A stretch of 64,000 nucleotides of DNA from Burkholderia cepacia. GTDB taxonomy: Bacteria; Pseudomonadota; Gammaproteobacteria; Burkholderiales; Burkholderiaceae. A program made the translations under genes and the position numbers. Location of the stretch: contig NZ_LDWR01000005.1 of the NCBI RefSeq assembly GCF_001039005.1, positions 97,974 through 161,973 of the forward strand, given 5' to 3'. The notes beneath the pieces are model-generated. The model was not told where the DNA came from, made no database searches, and saw only the letters and a list, made by a program, of their open reading frames with translations. This document shows, piece after piece, positions 55,384-63,927 of the stretch. Positions within the stretch are counted from its first letter, which is position 1, and each line of letters opens with the position of its first letter.

Positions 55384-58300
55384 ATGTCCGACCGTCAGGA
55401 ATCCGCCGTAGCAGCGCCCGAAGCGGGACCTCCGAAGCACGATCATCCGGTCCTGCGTCGCGTGTTCAAGGTGACGCTGGCAGTCGGGATCGGCACCTAC
55501 TTCGTTGCGTCCGGCGCGTTCCTGGGGCTGCGCTATGTGCTGCTGCCCCGCATCGACGAATTCCGCCCGCGCATCGAGCGCCTCGTGTCCGACAAGCTCC
55601 ACGCGCAGCTTTCGATCGGCAAGCTTTCCCCGAACTGGTCCGGCATGCAGCCGGGCGTCGAACTCACGAACCTGACGATCCGTGGCCGTGACGGCAAGAT
55701 CGCGCTGTCGGTGCCGCATGCGACCGCCGCGCTGTCGTGGATGTCGCTGCTGCGGCTGTCGCCCGCGCTGTCGAGCCTGATCGTCGACCAGCCCGACCTC
55801 GTCGTCGCGCGCGCCGCCGACGGCTCGCTGAGCATCGCGGGCGTCGGCGTCGCGACCACCCACGGCGGCAACGACACGTTCGGCACCTGGCTGCTGAAAC
55901 AGGAAGCGATCGTGCTGCGCGGCGGCACGCTGCGCTGGCGCGACGCGCAGCACGACGCGCCGGAGCTCGTGCTGTCGGGCATCCGGATCGCGGTGCTCAA
56001 CAACGGCCGCGTACACCGGGCCGCACTGCAGGCGCCCGCGAACGGCACGCTGTTGCTCGGCCCGCTCGATTTCCGCGCGCGCTTCACGCACAAGGCGCTC
56101 GCGCCGGTCGGCAAGCCGTCCAACTGGACCGGCGACGCGTACCTGTCGACCGGCCCCGTCGATCTGCAGACGCTCGCCCGTTACCTCGACATACCGCTCA
56201 CGATCCATGCCGGCCGGATCGACAACGCGATCTGGGCGACCTTCCGCGACGGCCGGCTGCGCTCGGCGGGCGGCGACCTGCAGGGCGCCGACGTCACGCT
56301 GCGCGTGCGGCCGACGCAGCCGCGGCTCGACGTGCCGGTGGTCGGATTCGGCTGGGACATGGCGATGGACACGGGGCGCGACTACACGCTGCACCTGTCG
56401 CGCTTCCACGCGGAACTCGGCCAGCCGCCGCTCGACGACGGCACGCCGCTCGCCCGCTCGCTCGCGCTGTCGACGCTGACGGCCCGTTACCGCGTGCCGA
56501 CGGCGACCCAGGGGCAACTGATCAGCGTCGTCGGCGATCGCGTCGATCTCGGCATCCTCAGCGAATTCATTCGCGGCCTGCCGCTGCCTGCACGCCTGCG
56601 CAACGAACTGATCAAGATCGACCCGCGCGGGATGATGTCGAACTACCAGATCGAAGTCGAGCGCGCGAAACCCGCGCGAGCCGATCTCGCGGAAGAGGAG
56701 CGCCGCACCGGCGCCGCGCCGATCGTCCGCTACCGCTTCCTCGGCGACCTGCAGGGCCTCAGCTTCGCCGCGCAGGAGCCGCCGCCTGGCCTGTCGCCGC
56801 GCGGCCACCCGCGCGCCGGCTGGCCGGGCATCGAGAACCTGTGGGGCCGCGTCGACGCGAGCGAGACGGGCGGCACCGCGCATTTCGACACGGTCAACGC
56901 GGCCGTCACGGTGCCCGGCGAGTTCGACGAGCCGCGCCTGACGTTCGACCGGCTGCGCGGCAACGTCAAATGGGCGATCACGCCCGCGCCCGCCGACAAG
57001 CACGCGCGCGTCGACGTGACGCTGCCCGACCTGCTCGTCTCGAACCCCGATGCCGAAATCGCGGTGTCGGGCTCGTACACGAACCCCGGCCACGGCCGCG
57101 GCTCGCTCGACCTGCGCGCCGAGTTCGCACGCGCGTCGGTGGCGCGCATTCCGCGCTACCTGCCGACCGGGATGTCCGAGCACCTGCGCGACTATCTCGG
57201 CCATGCGCTGCAGGACGGCACGGTGACCAAGGGCGCGTCGATCGTCGCCCGCGGCCCGCTCGAGAAATTCCCGTTCGAACACGAGCCGAACGCCGGCGTG
57301 TTCCACATCGTCGCGCCATTCACCGGCGGCCGCTTCGAGCCGACGCCGTACCCGCCGCGCAAGCTCGCCAACGGCACGCCGAGCGTCTGGCCGGCGCTCG
57401 ACGGGATCGACGGCAAGTTCGAACTCGCGCAGAACAAGCTGCGCTTCGACATCGACCGCGCGCACTACAAGCGCGTCGCGTTGACGAAGGTCGCCGGCCG
57501 CATCGACGATCTCGGCAACCCGACCCACTCGCCGCTCGTCATCGACGGCCATGCGCAGGGCCCGCTCGCCGACCTGATCGACTACGCGGACAACAGCTCG
57601 CTCGGCACGATGAGCGGGCATATCGGCCAGCGGATCGATGCGCAGGGGCCGGCGTCGCTCGGGCTCAAGATCACGATTCCGCAGCACGTCGCGCATCCGC
57701 ATACGCACATCGAAGGGGCGCTCGCGTTCGGCGGCAACACGCTGTCGACCAGCGGCGTGCCGCCGCTGTCGGCGCTGCGCGGCAGCGTCCGGTTCACCGA
57801 GGCCGGCGCGTCGCTGCACGACCTGTCGGGGCGCTTCCTCGGCGGCCCGGTGCACGCGAACGGCAACTTCCAGTCGCACGGCCCGTACACGGTGGACGTC
57901 GACGGCCGGCTCGCACTCGACGCCGCGCGCGGCCTGAACCTGCACGGCCCGGCCGCCGCGCTGCTCGAGCACGTGGTCGGCGACGCACCGTACAAGCTCG
58001 CCGTGCGCGGCGCGCCGGGCCGCCTGCCCGACATCAGCGCGCATTCCGACCTGACGGGCGTCGCACTGAATTTCCCGGCACCGTTCGCGAAGCCGGCCGG
58101 CACGCCGATGCCGTTCAGCTTCACGCTGCAGCCGGCGCCGCAGGCGGACGGCAAGCGCCTCGAACACGCCGACCTGACGCTCGGCCCCGTGTCCGCGACC
58201 TACCTGCTCGACGCGACGCGCGGCCAGCCGCTGCGCGCGGTGCGCGGCGCGATGGGCATCCACCGGATGCCCGACATGCCGCAGGACGGCGTGAGCGCAG

Positions 58301-59583
58301 CCGTCGACGTCGACGAACTGGACGCCGACGCGTGGCTCGCGCTCGCCCACACGCTGCAGCCCGCGACGCCGCGCGCGCCGGAGCCGCCGGCCGCGCCGCG
58401 CGTCGATTTCGCAAGCTTCGCGCCGAAGCGTTTCGCGTTCCACTTCGGCACGCTGAAGCTGCTCAAGCGCAACTGGGAAAACGTGATCGTCGGCGCGTCG
58501 CACATCGACGAGCTGTGGCAGGCGAACATCGCGTCGAACCAGGTGTCGGGCTACCTGTCGTGGGCGCCGGGCGGCGGCCACAACGGCGCGGGCGTGCTGA
58601 ACGCGCGGCTCGCGAAGCTCGTGATCCCGGACAGCGCGCAGCACGACCTCGTCGGCCGCGCGATGAACCTGCCGACGCCGACCGACCGCCCGATGCCGTC
58701 GATCGACCTGATCGTCGATCAAGTGGTCGCGCGCAATCACGACATCGGCCGTCTGGTCGTCAACGCGCGCAACATCGACGAGGACGGCACGCCCGTGTGG
58801 CAGCTCGACAAGCTGGAACTGTCGAACCCGGCCGCGAAGCTGACGGCGACCGGCAACTGGCGCACGTCGCGCCGCGCGCTCGCCCGCGGCGCCGACGAAA
58901 ACGACGCGCCGCGCCGCACCGTATTCGACTTCAAGCTCGACATCGACAACGCGGGCGCGCTGCTCGACCGCGTCGGCCTGCCGCGCACGCTCGCGGGCGG
59001 TCACGGCACGGTCACGGGCAAGGTCGGCTGGCGCGGCGGTCCGACCGCGCTCGACTTCCCGTCGCTCGGCGGCCAGGTCGCGCTCGACCTCGAACACGGG
59101 CAGATCCTGAAAGTCGATCCGGGTGCGGCGAAACTCCTCGGCGTGCTGAGCCTGCAAAGCCTCGCGCGCTTCCTGACGCTGAATTTCCGCGACGTGGTCG
59201 GCAAGGGGCTGCCGTTCGACAAGATCACGGGCACCGGCCGGATCTCGAACGGGATCGCGCGCACCGACGACTTCTCGATGACGACGGCGCCCGCAAACGT
59301 GACGGTACGCGGCGCGGTCGACCTCGGCCACGAGACGCAGGACCTGCACGCGCACGTCGCACCGAAGATCGGCGCCGGCACGGCGGCGATCGCGGCCGCG
59401 ATCATCAATCCGCTGCTCGGCGTCGGCGTACTGGCCGCGAACTACGCGCTGTCGGAGACGCTGTCGCACGCGTTCGCGCTCGACTACGCGATCACGGGTT
59501 CGTGGGCGCACCCGCACATCGAGCGGGTGCGGAGCGATCAGGGTAAGATAAATCACGGTCCCGCCGATGCGGTGAACCATTGA
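55384..59583 (+). CDS. yhdP: AsmA/TamB-type large envelope protein, YhdP family
   Basis: 1399 residues. One membrane helix near residues 30-50 (VTLAVGIGTYFVASGAFLGL) anchors a very long periplasmic beta-strand-rich part. YVLLPRIDEFRPRIERLVSD is the typical start, and LSPNWSGMQPGVELTNLTIR is characteristic of this group. The C-terminal AsmA_2 region is seen in HGQILKVDPGAAKLLGVLSL and DFSMTTAPANVTVRGAVDLG. YhdP-like proteins bridge the periplasm and are implicated in phospholipid transport to the outer membrane. Followed closely by the nitrilase and tldD, a common order in related bacteria. Confidence 0.93.
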   Translation: MSDRQESAVAAPEAGPPKHDHPVLRRVFKVTLAVGIGTYFVASGAFLGLRYVLLPRIDEFRPRIERLVSDKLHAQLSIGKLSPNWSGMQPGVELTNLTIRGRDGKIALSVPHATAALSWMSLLRLSPALSSLIVDQPDLVVARAADGSLSIAGVGVATTHGGNDTFGTWLLKQEAIVLRGGTLRWRDAQHDAPELVLSGIRIAVLNNGRVHRAALQAPANGTLLLGPLDFRARFTHKALAPVGKPSNWTGDAYLSTGPVDLQTLARYLDIPLTIHAGRIDNAIWATFRDGRLRSAGGDLQGADVTLRVRPTQPRLDVPVVGFGWDMAMDTGRDYTLHLSRFHAELGQPPLDDGTPLARSLALSTLTARYRVPTATQGQLISVVGDRVDLGILSEFIRGLPLPARLRNELIKIDPRGMMSNYQIEVERAKPARADLAEEERRTGAAPIVRYRFLGDLQGLSFAAQEPPPGLSPRGHPRAGWPGIENLWGRVDASETGGTAHFDTVNAAVTVPGEFDEPRLTFDRLRGNVKWAITPAPADKHARVDVTLPDLLVSNPDAEIAVSGSYTNPGHGRGSLDLRAEFARASVARIPRYLPTGMSEHLRDYLGHALQDGTVTKGASIVARGPLEKFPFEHEPNAGVFHIVAPFTGGRFEPTPYPPRKLANGTPSVWPALDGIDGKFELAQNKLRFDIDRAHYKRVALTKVAGRIDDLGNPTHSPLVIDGHAQGPLADLIDYADNSSLGTMSGHIGQRIDAQGPASLGLKITIPQHVAHPHTHIEGALAFGGNTLSTSGVPPLSALRGSVRFTEAGASLHDLSGRFLGGPVHANGNFQSHGPYTVDVDGRLALDAARGLNLHGPAAALLEHVVGDAPYKLAVRGAPGRLPDISAHSDLTGVALNFPAPFAKPAGTPMPFSFTLQPAPQADGKRLEHADLTLGPVSATYLLDATRGQPLRAVRGAMGIHRMPDMPQDGVSAAVDVDELDADAWLALAHTLQPATPRAPEPPAAPRVDFASFAPKRFAFHFGTLKLLKRNWENVIVGASHIDELWQANIASNQVSGYLSWAPGGGHNGAGVLNARLAKLVIPDSAQHDLVGRAMNLPTPTDRPMPSIDLIVDQVVARNHDIGRLVVNARNIDEDGTPVWQLDKLELSNPAAKLTATGNWRTSRRALARGADENDAPRRTVFDFKLDIDNAGALLDRVGLPRTLAGGHGTVTGKVGWRGGPTALDFPSLGGQVALDLEHGQILKVDPGAAKLLGVLSLQSLARFLTLNFRDVVGKGLPFDKITGTGRISNGIARTDDFSMTTAPANVTVRGAVDLGHETQDLHAHVAPKIGAGTAAIAAAIINPLLGVGVLAANYALSETLSHAFALDYAITGSWAHPHIERVRSDQGKINHGPADAVNH

Positions 59584-59646
59584 GCCGCGCGTCGAACCGC
59601 GCACGGTGCCGGGCCGCACCCCATTTATGACGCAACCGATCCCGCG

Positions 59647-60474
59647 ATGACCGACCACACCCGTTCCGCTACACCCTTTCGGGTTGCCGCGCTGCAGATG
59701 GTGAGCACGCCGGACGTCGCGCGCAATCTCGCCGAAGCCCGCCGCCTGATCGCGGAAGCGGCCGGCGAAGGCGCGCAGCTCGTGCTGCTGCCCGAGTATT
59801 TCTGCTTCATGGGCCACCGCGACACCGACAAGCTCGCGCTCGCCGAGCCCTACCAGGACGGCCCGATCCAGCGCTTCCTCGCGGACACCGCGCGGCGCCA
59901 CGGCATCTGGGTGATCGGCGGCACGCTGCCGCTGAAGGCCCCCGAGCCCGATCGCGTGCTGAACACGACGCTCGTGTTCGATCCGTCCGGCAACGAGGCC
60001 GCGCGCTACGACAAGATCCACCTGTTCAACTTCGAGAAAGGCGACGAGTCGTTCGACGAGGCGCGCACGATCCGTGCGGGCGATACGGTCGTCGCGTTCG
60101 ACGCGCCGTTCGGGCGGGTCGGCCTGTCGGTCTGTTACGATCTGCGCTTTCCGGAGCTGTATCGCAGGATGGGCGACTGCGCGATGATCGTCGTACCGTC
60201 GGCGTTTACGTATACGACGGGCCGCGCGCACTGGGAAACGCTGCTGCGCGCGCGGGCCGTCGAGAACCAGTGCTACGTGCTCGCGGCCGCGCAGGGTGGC
60301 AAGCACGAGAACGGCCGGCGCACCTGGGGCCACAGCATGCTGATCGATCCGTGGGGCGAGATCGTCGCGGTCCGCGACGTGGGCGCGAGCGTCGTGCTCG
60401 GCGCGATCGATCCGCAGCGCATCGCCGACGTGCGCCAGAGCCTGCCCGCGTGGCGGCACCGCGTGCTGACCTGA
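59647..60474 (+). CDS. Carbon-nitrogen hydrolase (nitrilase superfamily, Nit-like amidase)
   Basis: 275 residues. The catalytic triad is visible: Glu in LVLLPEYFCFMG, Lys in YDKIHLFNF, and Cys in VGLSVCYDLRFPELYR. The family member beside yhdP and tldD is close to Nit1/deaminated-glutathione amidase, a metabolite-repair enzyme; that specificity is inference. The start ATG 59647 has no strong ribosome-binding site. Confidence 0.92.
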   Translation: MTDHTRSATPFRVAALQMVSTPDVARNLAEARRLIAEAAGEGAQLVLLPEYFCFMGHRDTDKLALAEPYQDGPIQRFLADTARRHGIWVIGGTLPLKAPEPDRVLNTTLVFDPSGNEAARYDKIHLFNFEKGDESFDEARTIRAGDTVVAFDAPFGRVGLSVCYDLRFPELYRRMGDCAMIVVPSAFTYTTGRAHWETLLRARAVENQCYVLAAAQGGKHENGRRTWGHSMLIDPWGEIVAVRDVGASVVLGAIDPQRIADVRQSLPAWRHRVLT

Positions 60475-60559
60475 ATCCGCTTCGCCGCTTGAAACACCGC
60501 GCGGCCAACCCATCTGCCCAGAAGCACCCGACAACTTTTTGAGAAACCCCGATATCCGC

Positions 60560-62026
60560 ATGAACATCATCGAACCCGGCATCCGCAACCTCGCGCTGGC
60601 GAAGGACATCCTGCTCACGCCGTACGGCCTCGACGAAAGCCTGCTCACGCGCACGATCGCCGACATCTTCACGCATCGCGTCGACTATGCCGACCTGTAC
60701 TTCCAGGCGACCCGCAGCGAAGCGTGGAGCCTCGAGGAAGGCATCGTCAAGTCGGGCAGCTTCAGCATCGACCAGGGCGTCGGCGTGCGCGCGGTCGCGG
60801 GCGACCGCACCGCTTTTGCGTACTCGGACGACCTGTCGCCCGAAGCGATCGCGCAGGCCGCTGCCGCCACCAAGGCGATCGCGGCGGCCGGCGGCGGCCG
60901 GCAGAAGATCAAGGCCGCGACGTCGCTGAAGGGCATCTCCGGTCGCGACCTGTACCTGCCGTCCGATCCGCTCGCGTCGCTCGATGCGACGGCCAAGGTC
61001 AAGCTGCTCGAGCGCATCGAACAGATGGCGCGCGGGCGCGACCCGCGTGTCACGCAGGTGATGGCGGGCCTCGCCGGCGAATACGACGTCGTGCTCGTCG
61101 CGCGCAGCGACGGCGCGCTCGCGGCCGACATCCGCCCGCTCGTGCGCGTGTCGGTCACGGTGATCGCCGAGCAGAACGGCCGCCGCGAGATCGGCTCCGG
61201 CGGCGGCGGCGGCCGCTTCGACTACGGTTACTTCACCGATGAAGTCCTGTCGCGCTACGTCGACGACGCCGTGCACGCGGCGCTCGTCAATCTCGACGCA
61301 CGCCCCGCGCCGGCCGGCGCGATGACGGTCGTGCTCGGGCCGGGCTGGCCGGGCGTGCTGCTGCACGAGGCGATCGGCCACGGCCTCGAAGGCGATTTCA
61401 ACCGCAAGGGTTCGTCGGCATTCGCCGGCCGGATCGGCGAGCGGGTCGCGGCCAAGGGCGTGACCGTCGTCGACGACGGCACGCTGCCGAACCGCCGCGG
61501 GTCGCTGAACATCGACGACGAAGGCAACCCGACGCAGTGCACGACGCTGATCGAGGACGGCATCCTGAAGGGCTACATCCAGGACACGCTGAACGCGCGC
61601 CTGATGAAGATGCCGGTCACGGGCAACGCGCGGCGCGAGTCGTATGCGGCGCTGCCGATGCCGCGCATGACGAACACGTACATGCTGAACGGCGACAAGG
61701 ATCCGCAGGAAATCATCGCGTCGGTGAAGAACGGCCTGTACGCGGTGAACTTCGGCGGCGGCCAGGTCGACATCACGAACGGCAAGTTCGTGTTCTCGGC
61801 GTCCGAGGCGTACATGATCGAGAACGGCAAGATCACCTACCCGGTGAAGGGCGCGACGCTGATCGGCAGCGGCCCGGAATCGCTGAAGTACGTGAGCATG
61901 ATCGGCAACGACATGTCGCTCGACACGGGCGTCGGCGTGTGCGGCAAGGAAGGCCAGAGCGTGCCGGTCGGCGTCGGCCAGCCGACCCTGCGGATCGACA
62001 AGATGACGGTTGGCGGTACGGCATAA
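60560..62026 (+). CDS. tldD: Metalloprotease TldD
   Basis: About 488 residues from the ATG at 60560 (a TTG at 60539 would add 7). RVDYADLYFQATRSEAWSLE and GVGVRAVAGDRTAFAYSDDL open the domain. HEAIGHGLEGD near residue 265 is the zinc-binding HExxxH motif of TldD. GYIQDTLNARLMKMPVTGNA and ALPMPRMTNTYMLNGD follow. With TldE it degrades unfolded peptides and matures modified peptides; tldE is not in this window. Followed by its own terminator. Confidence 0.95.
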   Translation: MNIIEPGIRNLALAKDILLTPYGLDESLLTRTIADIFTHRVDYADLYFQATRSEAWSLEEGIVKSGSFSIDQGVGVRAVAGDRTAFAYSDDLSPEAIAQAAAATKAIAAAGGGRQKIKAATSLKGISGRDLYLPSDPLASLDATAKVKLLERIEQMARGRDPRVTQVMAGLAGEYDVVLVARSDGALAADIRPLVRVSVTVIAEQNGRREIGSGGGGGRFDYGYFTDEVLSRYVDDAVHAALVNLDARPAPAGAMTVVLGPGWPGVLLHEAIGHGLEGDFNRKGSSAFAGRIGERVAAKGVTVVDDGTLPNRRGSLNIDDEGNPTQCTTLIEDGILKGYIQDTLNARLMKMPVTGNARRESYAALPMPRMTNTYMLNGDKDPQEIIASVKNGLYAVNFGGGQVDITNGKFVFSASEAYMIENGKITYPVKGATLIGSGPESLKYVSMIGNDMSLDTGVGVCGKEGQSVPVGVGQPTLRIDKMTVGGTA

Positions 62027-62044
62027 CCGCATCGCGGCGCAGAC

Positions 62045-62078
62045 AATCCGCGCATTTTGAAGAAAACGCGCGGATTTT
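62045..62078 (+). terminator. Intrinsic terminator after tldD
   Basis: AATCCGCGC (62045-62053) pairs with GCGCGGATT (62068-62076), and an inner TTTT/AAAA pair extends the stem. It is followed by a short T run. It ends tldD transcription before the separate aroG promoter. Confidence 0.82.
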
Positions 62079-62100
62079 CCGCATTTTTGACGTTTCCCGG

Positions 62101-62129
62101 TTGCCAGCCGCACGGCGACGGGGTATAAA
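62101..62129 (+). promoter_or_regulatory. aroG: Sigma-70 promoter of the aroG leader
   Basis: TTGCCA (62101-62106), a 17-base spacer and TATAAA (62124-62129) match the sigma-70 consensus well. It stands right after the tldD terminator and about 39 bases before the leader peptide start. Confidence 0.75.
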
Positions 62130-62167
62130 TTCCGAATCAACTTTTTTTGACGAACCGAATCCCCGTC

Positions 62168-62233
62168 ATGTCCGCCAAGTTTTACTTTTACTTTTTTTGG
62201 TATCTCAGACCGCTGGCGGATCGAGAGGGTTGA
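62168..62233 (+). CDS. Aromatic-rich leader peptide of aroG
   Basis: A 21-residue ORF (ATG to TGA) that starts MSAK and then has eight aromatic codons in a row, FYFYFFWY, before ending LRPLADREG. Phe, Tyr and Trp are all represented. No other ORF of this size in the window has such a run. It sits between a good promoter and an intrinsic terminator upstream of DAHP synthase, so it is almost surely a ribosome-stalling leader peptide. The ribosome-binding site is weak. Confidence 0.8.
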   Translation: MSAKFYFYFFWYLRPLADREG

Positions 62234-62295
62234 TGGCGCGTAAAGCGCAACCGAAATTCCCGAAAAAACCGCCGGCGAACCCGGCGGTTTTTTTT
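62212..62295 (+). promoter_or_regulatory. aroG: Transcription attenuator of aroG: antiterminator pairing and intrinsic terminator
   Basis: AACCGCCGG (62267-62275) and CCGGCGGTT (62281-62289) form the terminator stem, with flanking A and T runs extending it (A63-68, T from 88 on). GCTGGCGG at 62212-62219 can pair with CCGCCGGC at 62269-62276 (8 bp, one G-U), which would destroy the terminator. A ribosome stalled in the aromatic run (62180-62203) would leave 62212 onwards free. A ribosome reaching the stop at 62231-62233 would cover it. A small GCGC/GCGC hairpin lies at about 62236-62248. Confidence 0.8.
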
Positions 62296-62420
62296 CGCCC
62301 TTCGCCACCCGGTCGCCGCCGCAGCGTCCCGCGGCCCCGACCGACACCACTGAATCGCTTGAATTGATGAATCTGCCGCACGCGCACTGACCGAACGGCG
62401 CCCTCAACCGCTTTGCATGG

Positions 62421-62454
62421 GACCGGAGTAACCGCTAAAGCGCTAACTCCGGTC
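62421..62454 (+). promoter_or_regulatory. aroG: Stable hairpin before the aroG ribosome-binding site
   Basis: GACCGGAGT (62421-62429) pairs with ACTCCGGTC (62446-62454), and an inner CGCT/AGCG pair continues the stem. It ends 6 bases before GGAGAAAC and the aroG ATG. It may stabilise the mRNA or be a regulatory element; there is no U tract. Confidence 0.6.
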
Positions 62455-62471
62455 GACATAGGAGAAACAGC

Positions 62472-63545
62472 ATGCCCCCGCACAATACCGACGACGTCCG
62501 CATTCGCGAACTCAAGGAACTGACGCCGCCCGCCCACCTGATCCGCGAATTCGCGTGCTCCGAAGCCGCGTCCGAGCTGATCTACAACTCGCGCCAGTCG
62601 ATGCACCGCATCCTGCACGGGATGGACGATCGGCTGATCGTCGTGGTCGGGCCGTGCTCGATCCATGATACGAAGGCGGCGATCGAGTACGCGGGCCGGC
62701 TCGTGAAGGAGCGCGAGCGCTTCAAGGGCGAACTGGAGATCGTGATGCGCGTGTACTTCGAGAAGCCGCGCACGACGGTCGGCTGGAAGGGGCTGATCAA
62801 CGATCCGCACCTCGACAACAGCTTCAAGATCAACGAAGGGCTGCGCACCGCGCGCGAGCTGCTGCTGCAGATCAACGAGATGGGGCTGCCGGCCGCGACC
62901 GAATACCTTGACATGATCAGCCCGCAGTACATCGCCGACCTGATCTCGTGGGGCGCGATCGGCGCGCGCACGACCGAGTCGCAGGTGCACCGCGAGCTCG
63001 CATCGGGGCTGTCGTGCCCGGTCGGCTTCAAGAACGGCACCGACGGCAACGTGAAGATCGCGGTCGACGCGATCAAGGCCGCATCGCAGCCGCACCATTT
63101 CCTGTCGGTGACGAAGGGTGGCCATTCGGCGATCGTGTCGACGGCCGGCAACGAGGACTGCCACGTGATCCTGCGCGGCGGCAAGGCGCCGAACTACGAC
63201 GCGGACAGCGTGAACGCCGCCTGCGCGGACATCGGCAAGGCCGGCCTCGCCGCGCGCCTGATGATCGACGCGAGCCACGCGAACAGCTCGAAGAAGCACG
63301 AGAACCAGATCCCCGTCTGTGCGGACATCGGCCGCCAGATCGCGGCCGGCGACGCGCGCATCGTCGGCGTGATGATCGAGTCGCACCTCGTCGAAGGCCG
63401 TCAGGACCTGAAGGAAGGCTGCCCGCTGACCTATGGCCAGAGCATCACCGACGCGTGCATCGCCTGGGACGACAGCGTGAAGGTGCTCGAAGGCCTCGTG
63501 GAATCGGTCAAGGCGCGCCGCGTGACGCGCGGCAGCGGCAACTGA
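62472..63545 (+). CDS. aroG: 3-deoxy-7-phosphoheptulonate synthase (DAHP synthase, type I AroG-like)
   Basis: 357 residues. RIRELKELTPPAHLIREF at the N-terminus, VVVGPCSIHDTKAAIEYA, VMRVYFEKPRTTVGWKGLIN, TEYLDMISPQYIADLISWGA, GARTTESQVHRELASGLSCP, VGFKNGTDGNVKIAVDAI and IDASHANSSKKHENQ are classic AroG/AroF/AroH landmarks. It condenses PEP with erythrose 4-phosphate, the first shikimate step. GGAG lies 8 bases before the ATG. The attenuator upstream suggests control by all three aromatic amino acids. Which amino acid inhibits the enzyme itself cannot be judged from this sequence. Confidence 0.97.
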   Translation: MPPHNTDDVRIRELKELTPPAHLIREFACSEAASELIYNSRQSMHRILHGMDDRLIVVVGPCSIHDTKAAIEYAGRLVKERERFKGELEIVMRVYFEKPRTTVGWKGLINDPHLDNSFKINEGLRTARELLLQINEMGLPAATEYLDMISPQYIADLISWGAIGARTTESQVHRELASGLSCPVGFKNGTDGNVKIAVDAIKAASQPHHFLSVTKGGHSAIVSTAGNEDCHVILRGGKAPNYDADSVNAACADIGKAGLAARLMIDASHANSSKKHENQIPVCADIGRQIAAGDARIVGVMIESHLVEGRQDLKEGCPLTYGQSITDACIAWDDSVKVLEGLVESVKARRVTRGSGN

Positions 63546-63634
63546 CTGGCACGAGCAGGCTGAATCGCCATGGCCCCCGCCTGCCGGCGGGCACGGCGTT
63601 CGGTTCTGCCAGGCGAGCTAACCGGGAGTCGATC

Positions 63635-63904
63635 ATGCCGACCGTCAACATGCACGACGCCAAGTCACGGCTCGCAAGCCTTGTCGATGCGCTCGAATTG
63701 GGACACGAATCGGAAGTCGTGATTACCCGCAACGGTCATCCGGTCGCCCGGATTGTCCCGTATGCACCGTCGAAGCGGATCGGTGCAGCGCGTCAGTTGC
63801 TTGCCGGGTTGAACATTCCGGCAACGGTCGAGGCATTCAATGCCGGTGACGAAGCGATCATCGCCGACTTCGATGCCAGCGGGGAACGGGGGCTCGCTCC
63901 GTGA
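63635..63904 (+). CDS. Phd/YefM-family antitoxin
   Basis: 89 residues. PTVNMHDAKSRLASLVDALE at the N-terminus and VVITRNGHPVARIVPY after it are typical of Phd-type antitoxins, which bind DNA with this domain and neutralise a PIN or Doc toxin with the C-terminus (here EAIIADFDASGERGL). GGGAG precedes the ATG. The next ORF begins in a GTGA overlap as toxin genes do, but stops after eight codons, so the antitoxin looks orphaned. Confidence 0.88.
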   Translation: MPTVNMHDAKSRLASLVDALELGHESEVVITRNGHPVARIVPYAPSKRIGAARQLLAGLNIPATVEAFNAGDEAIIADFDASGERGLAP

Positions 63905-63927
63905 AACTGCTGATGCTGTGCACCTGA
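63901..63927 (+). pseudogene. Possible remnant of a VapC-type toxin start
   Basis: A GTG overlapping the antitoxin stop (GTGA) opens VKLL, as many VapC toxins do, but a TGA follows after eight codons. The remaining 70 bases of the window show no clear PIN-domain pieces in any frame. It may be a decayed toxin gene or chance. Confidence 0.35.

Noticed and set aside
55345..60672. Leftward open frame of 1775 codons under yhdP and the nitrilase
   Set aside because: The plus strand has two genes with membrane and catalytic motifs; the antisense frame has none and is Arg-rich.
63570..63595. CCCGCC/GGCGGG hairpin after aroG as a terminator
   Set aside because: The stem is 6 bp with no U run; not convincing.
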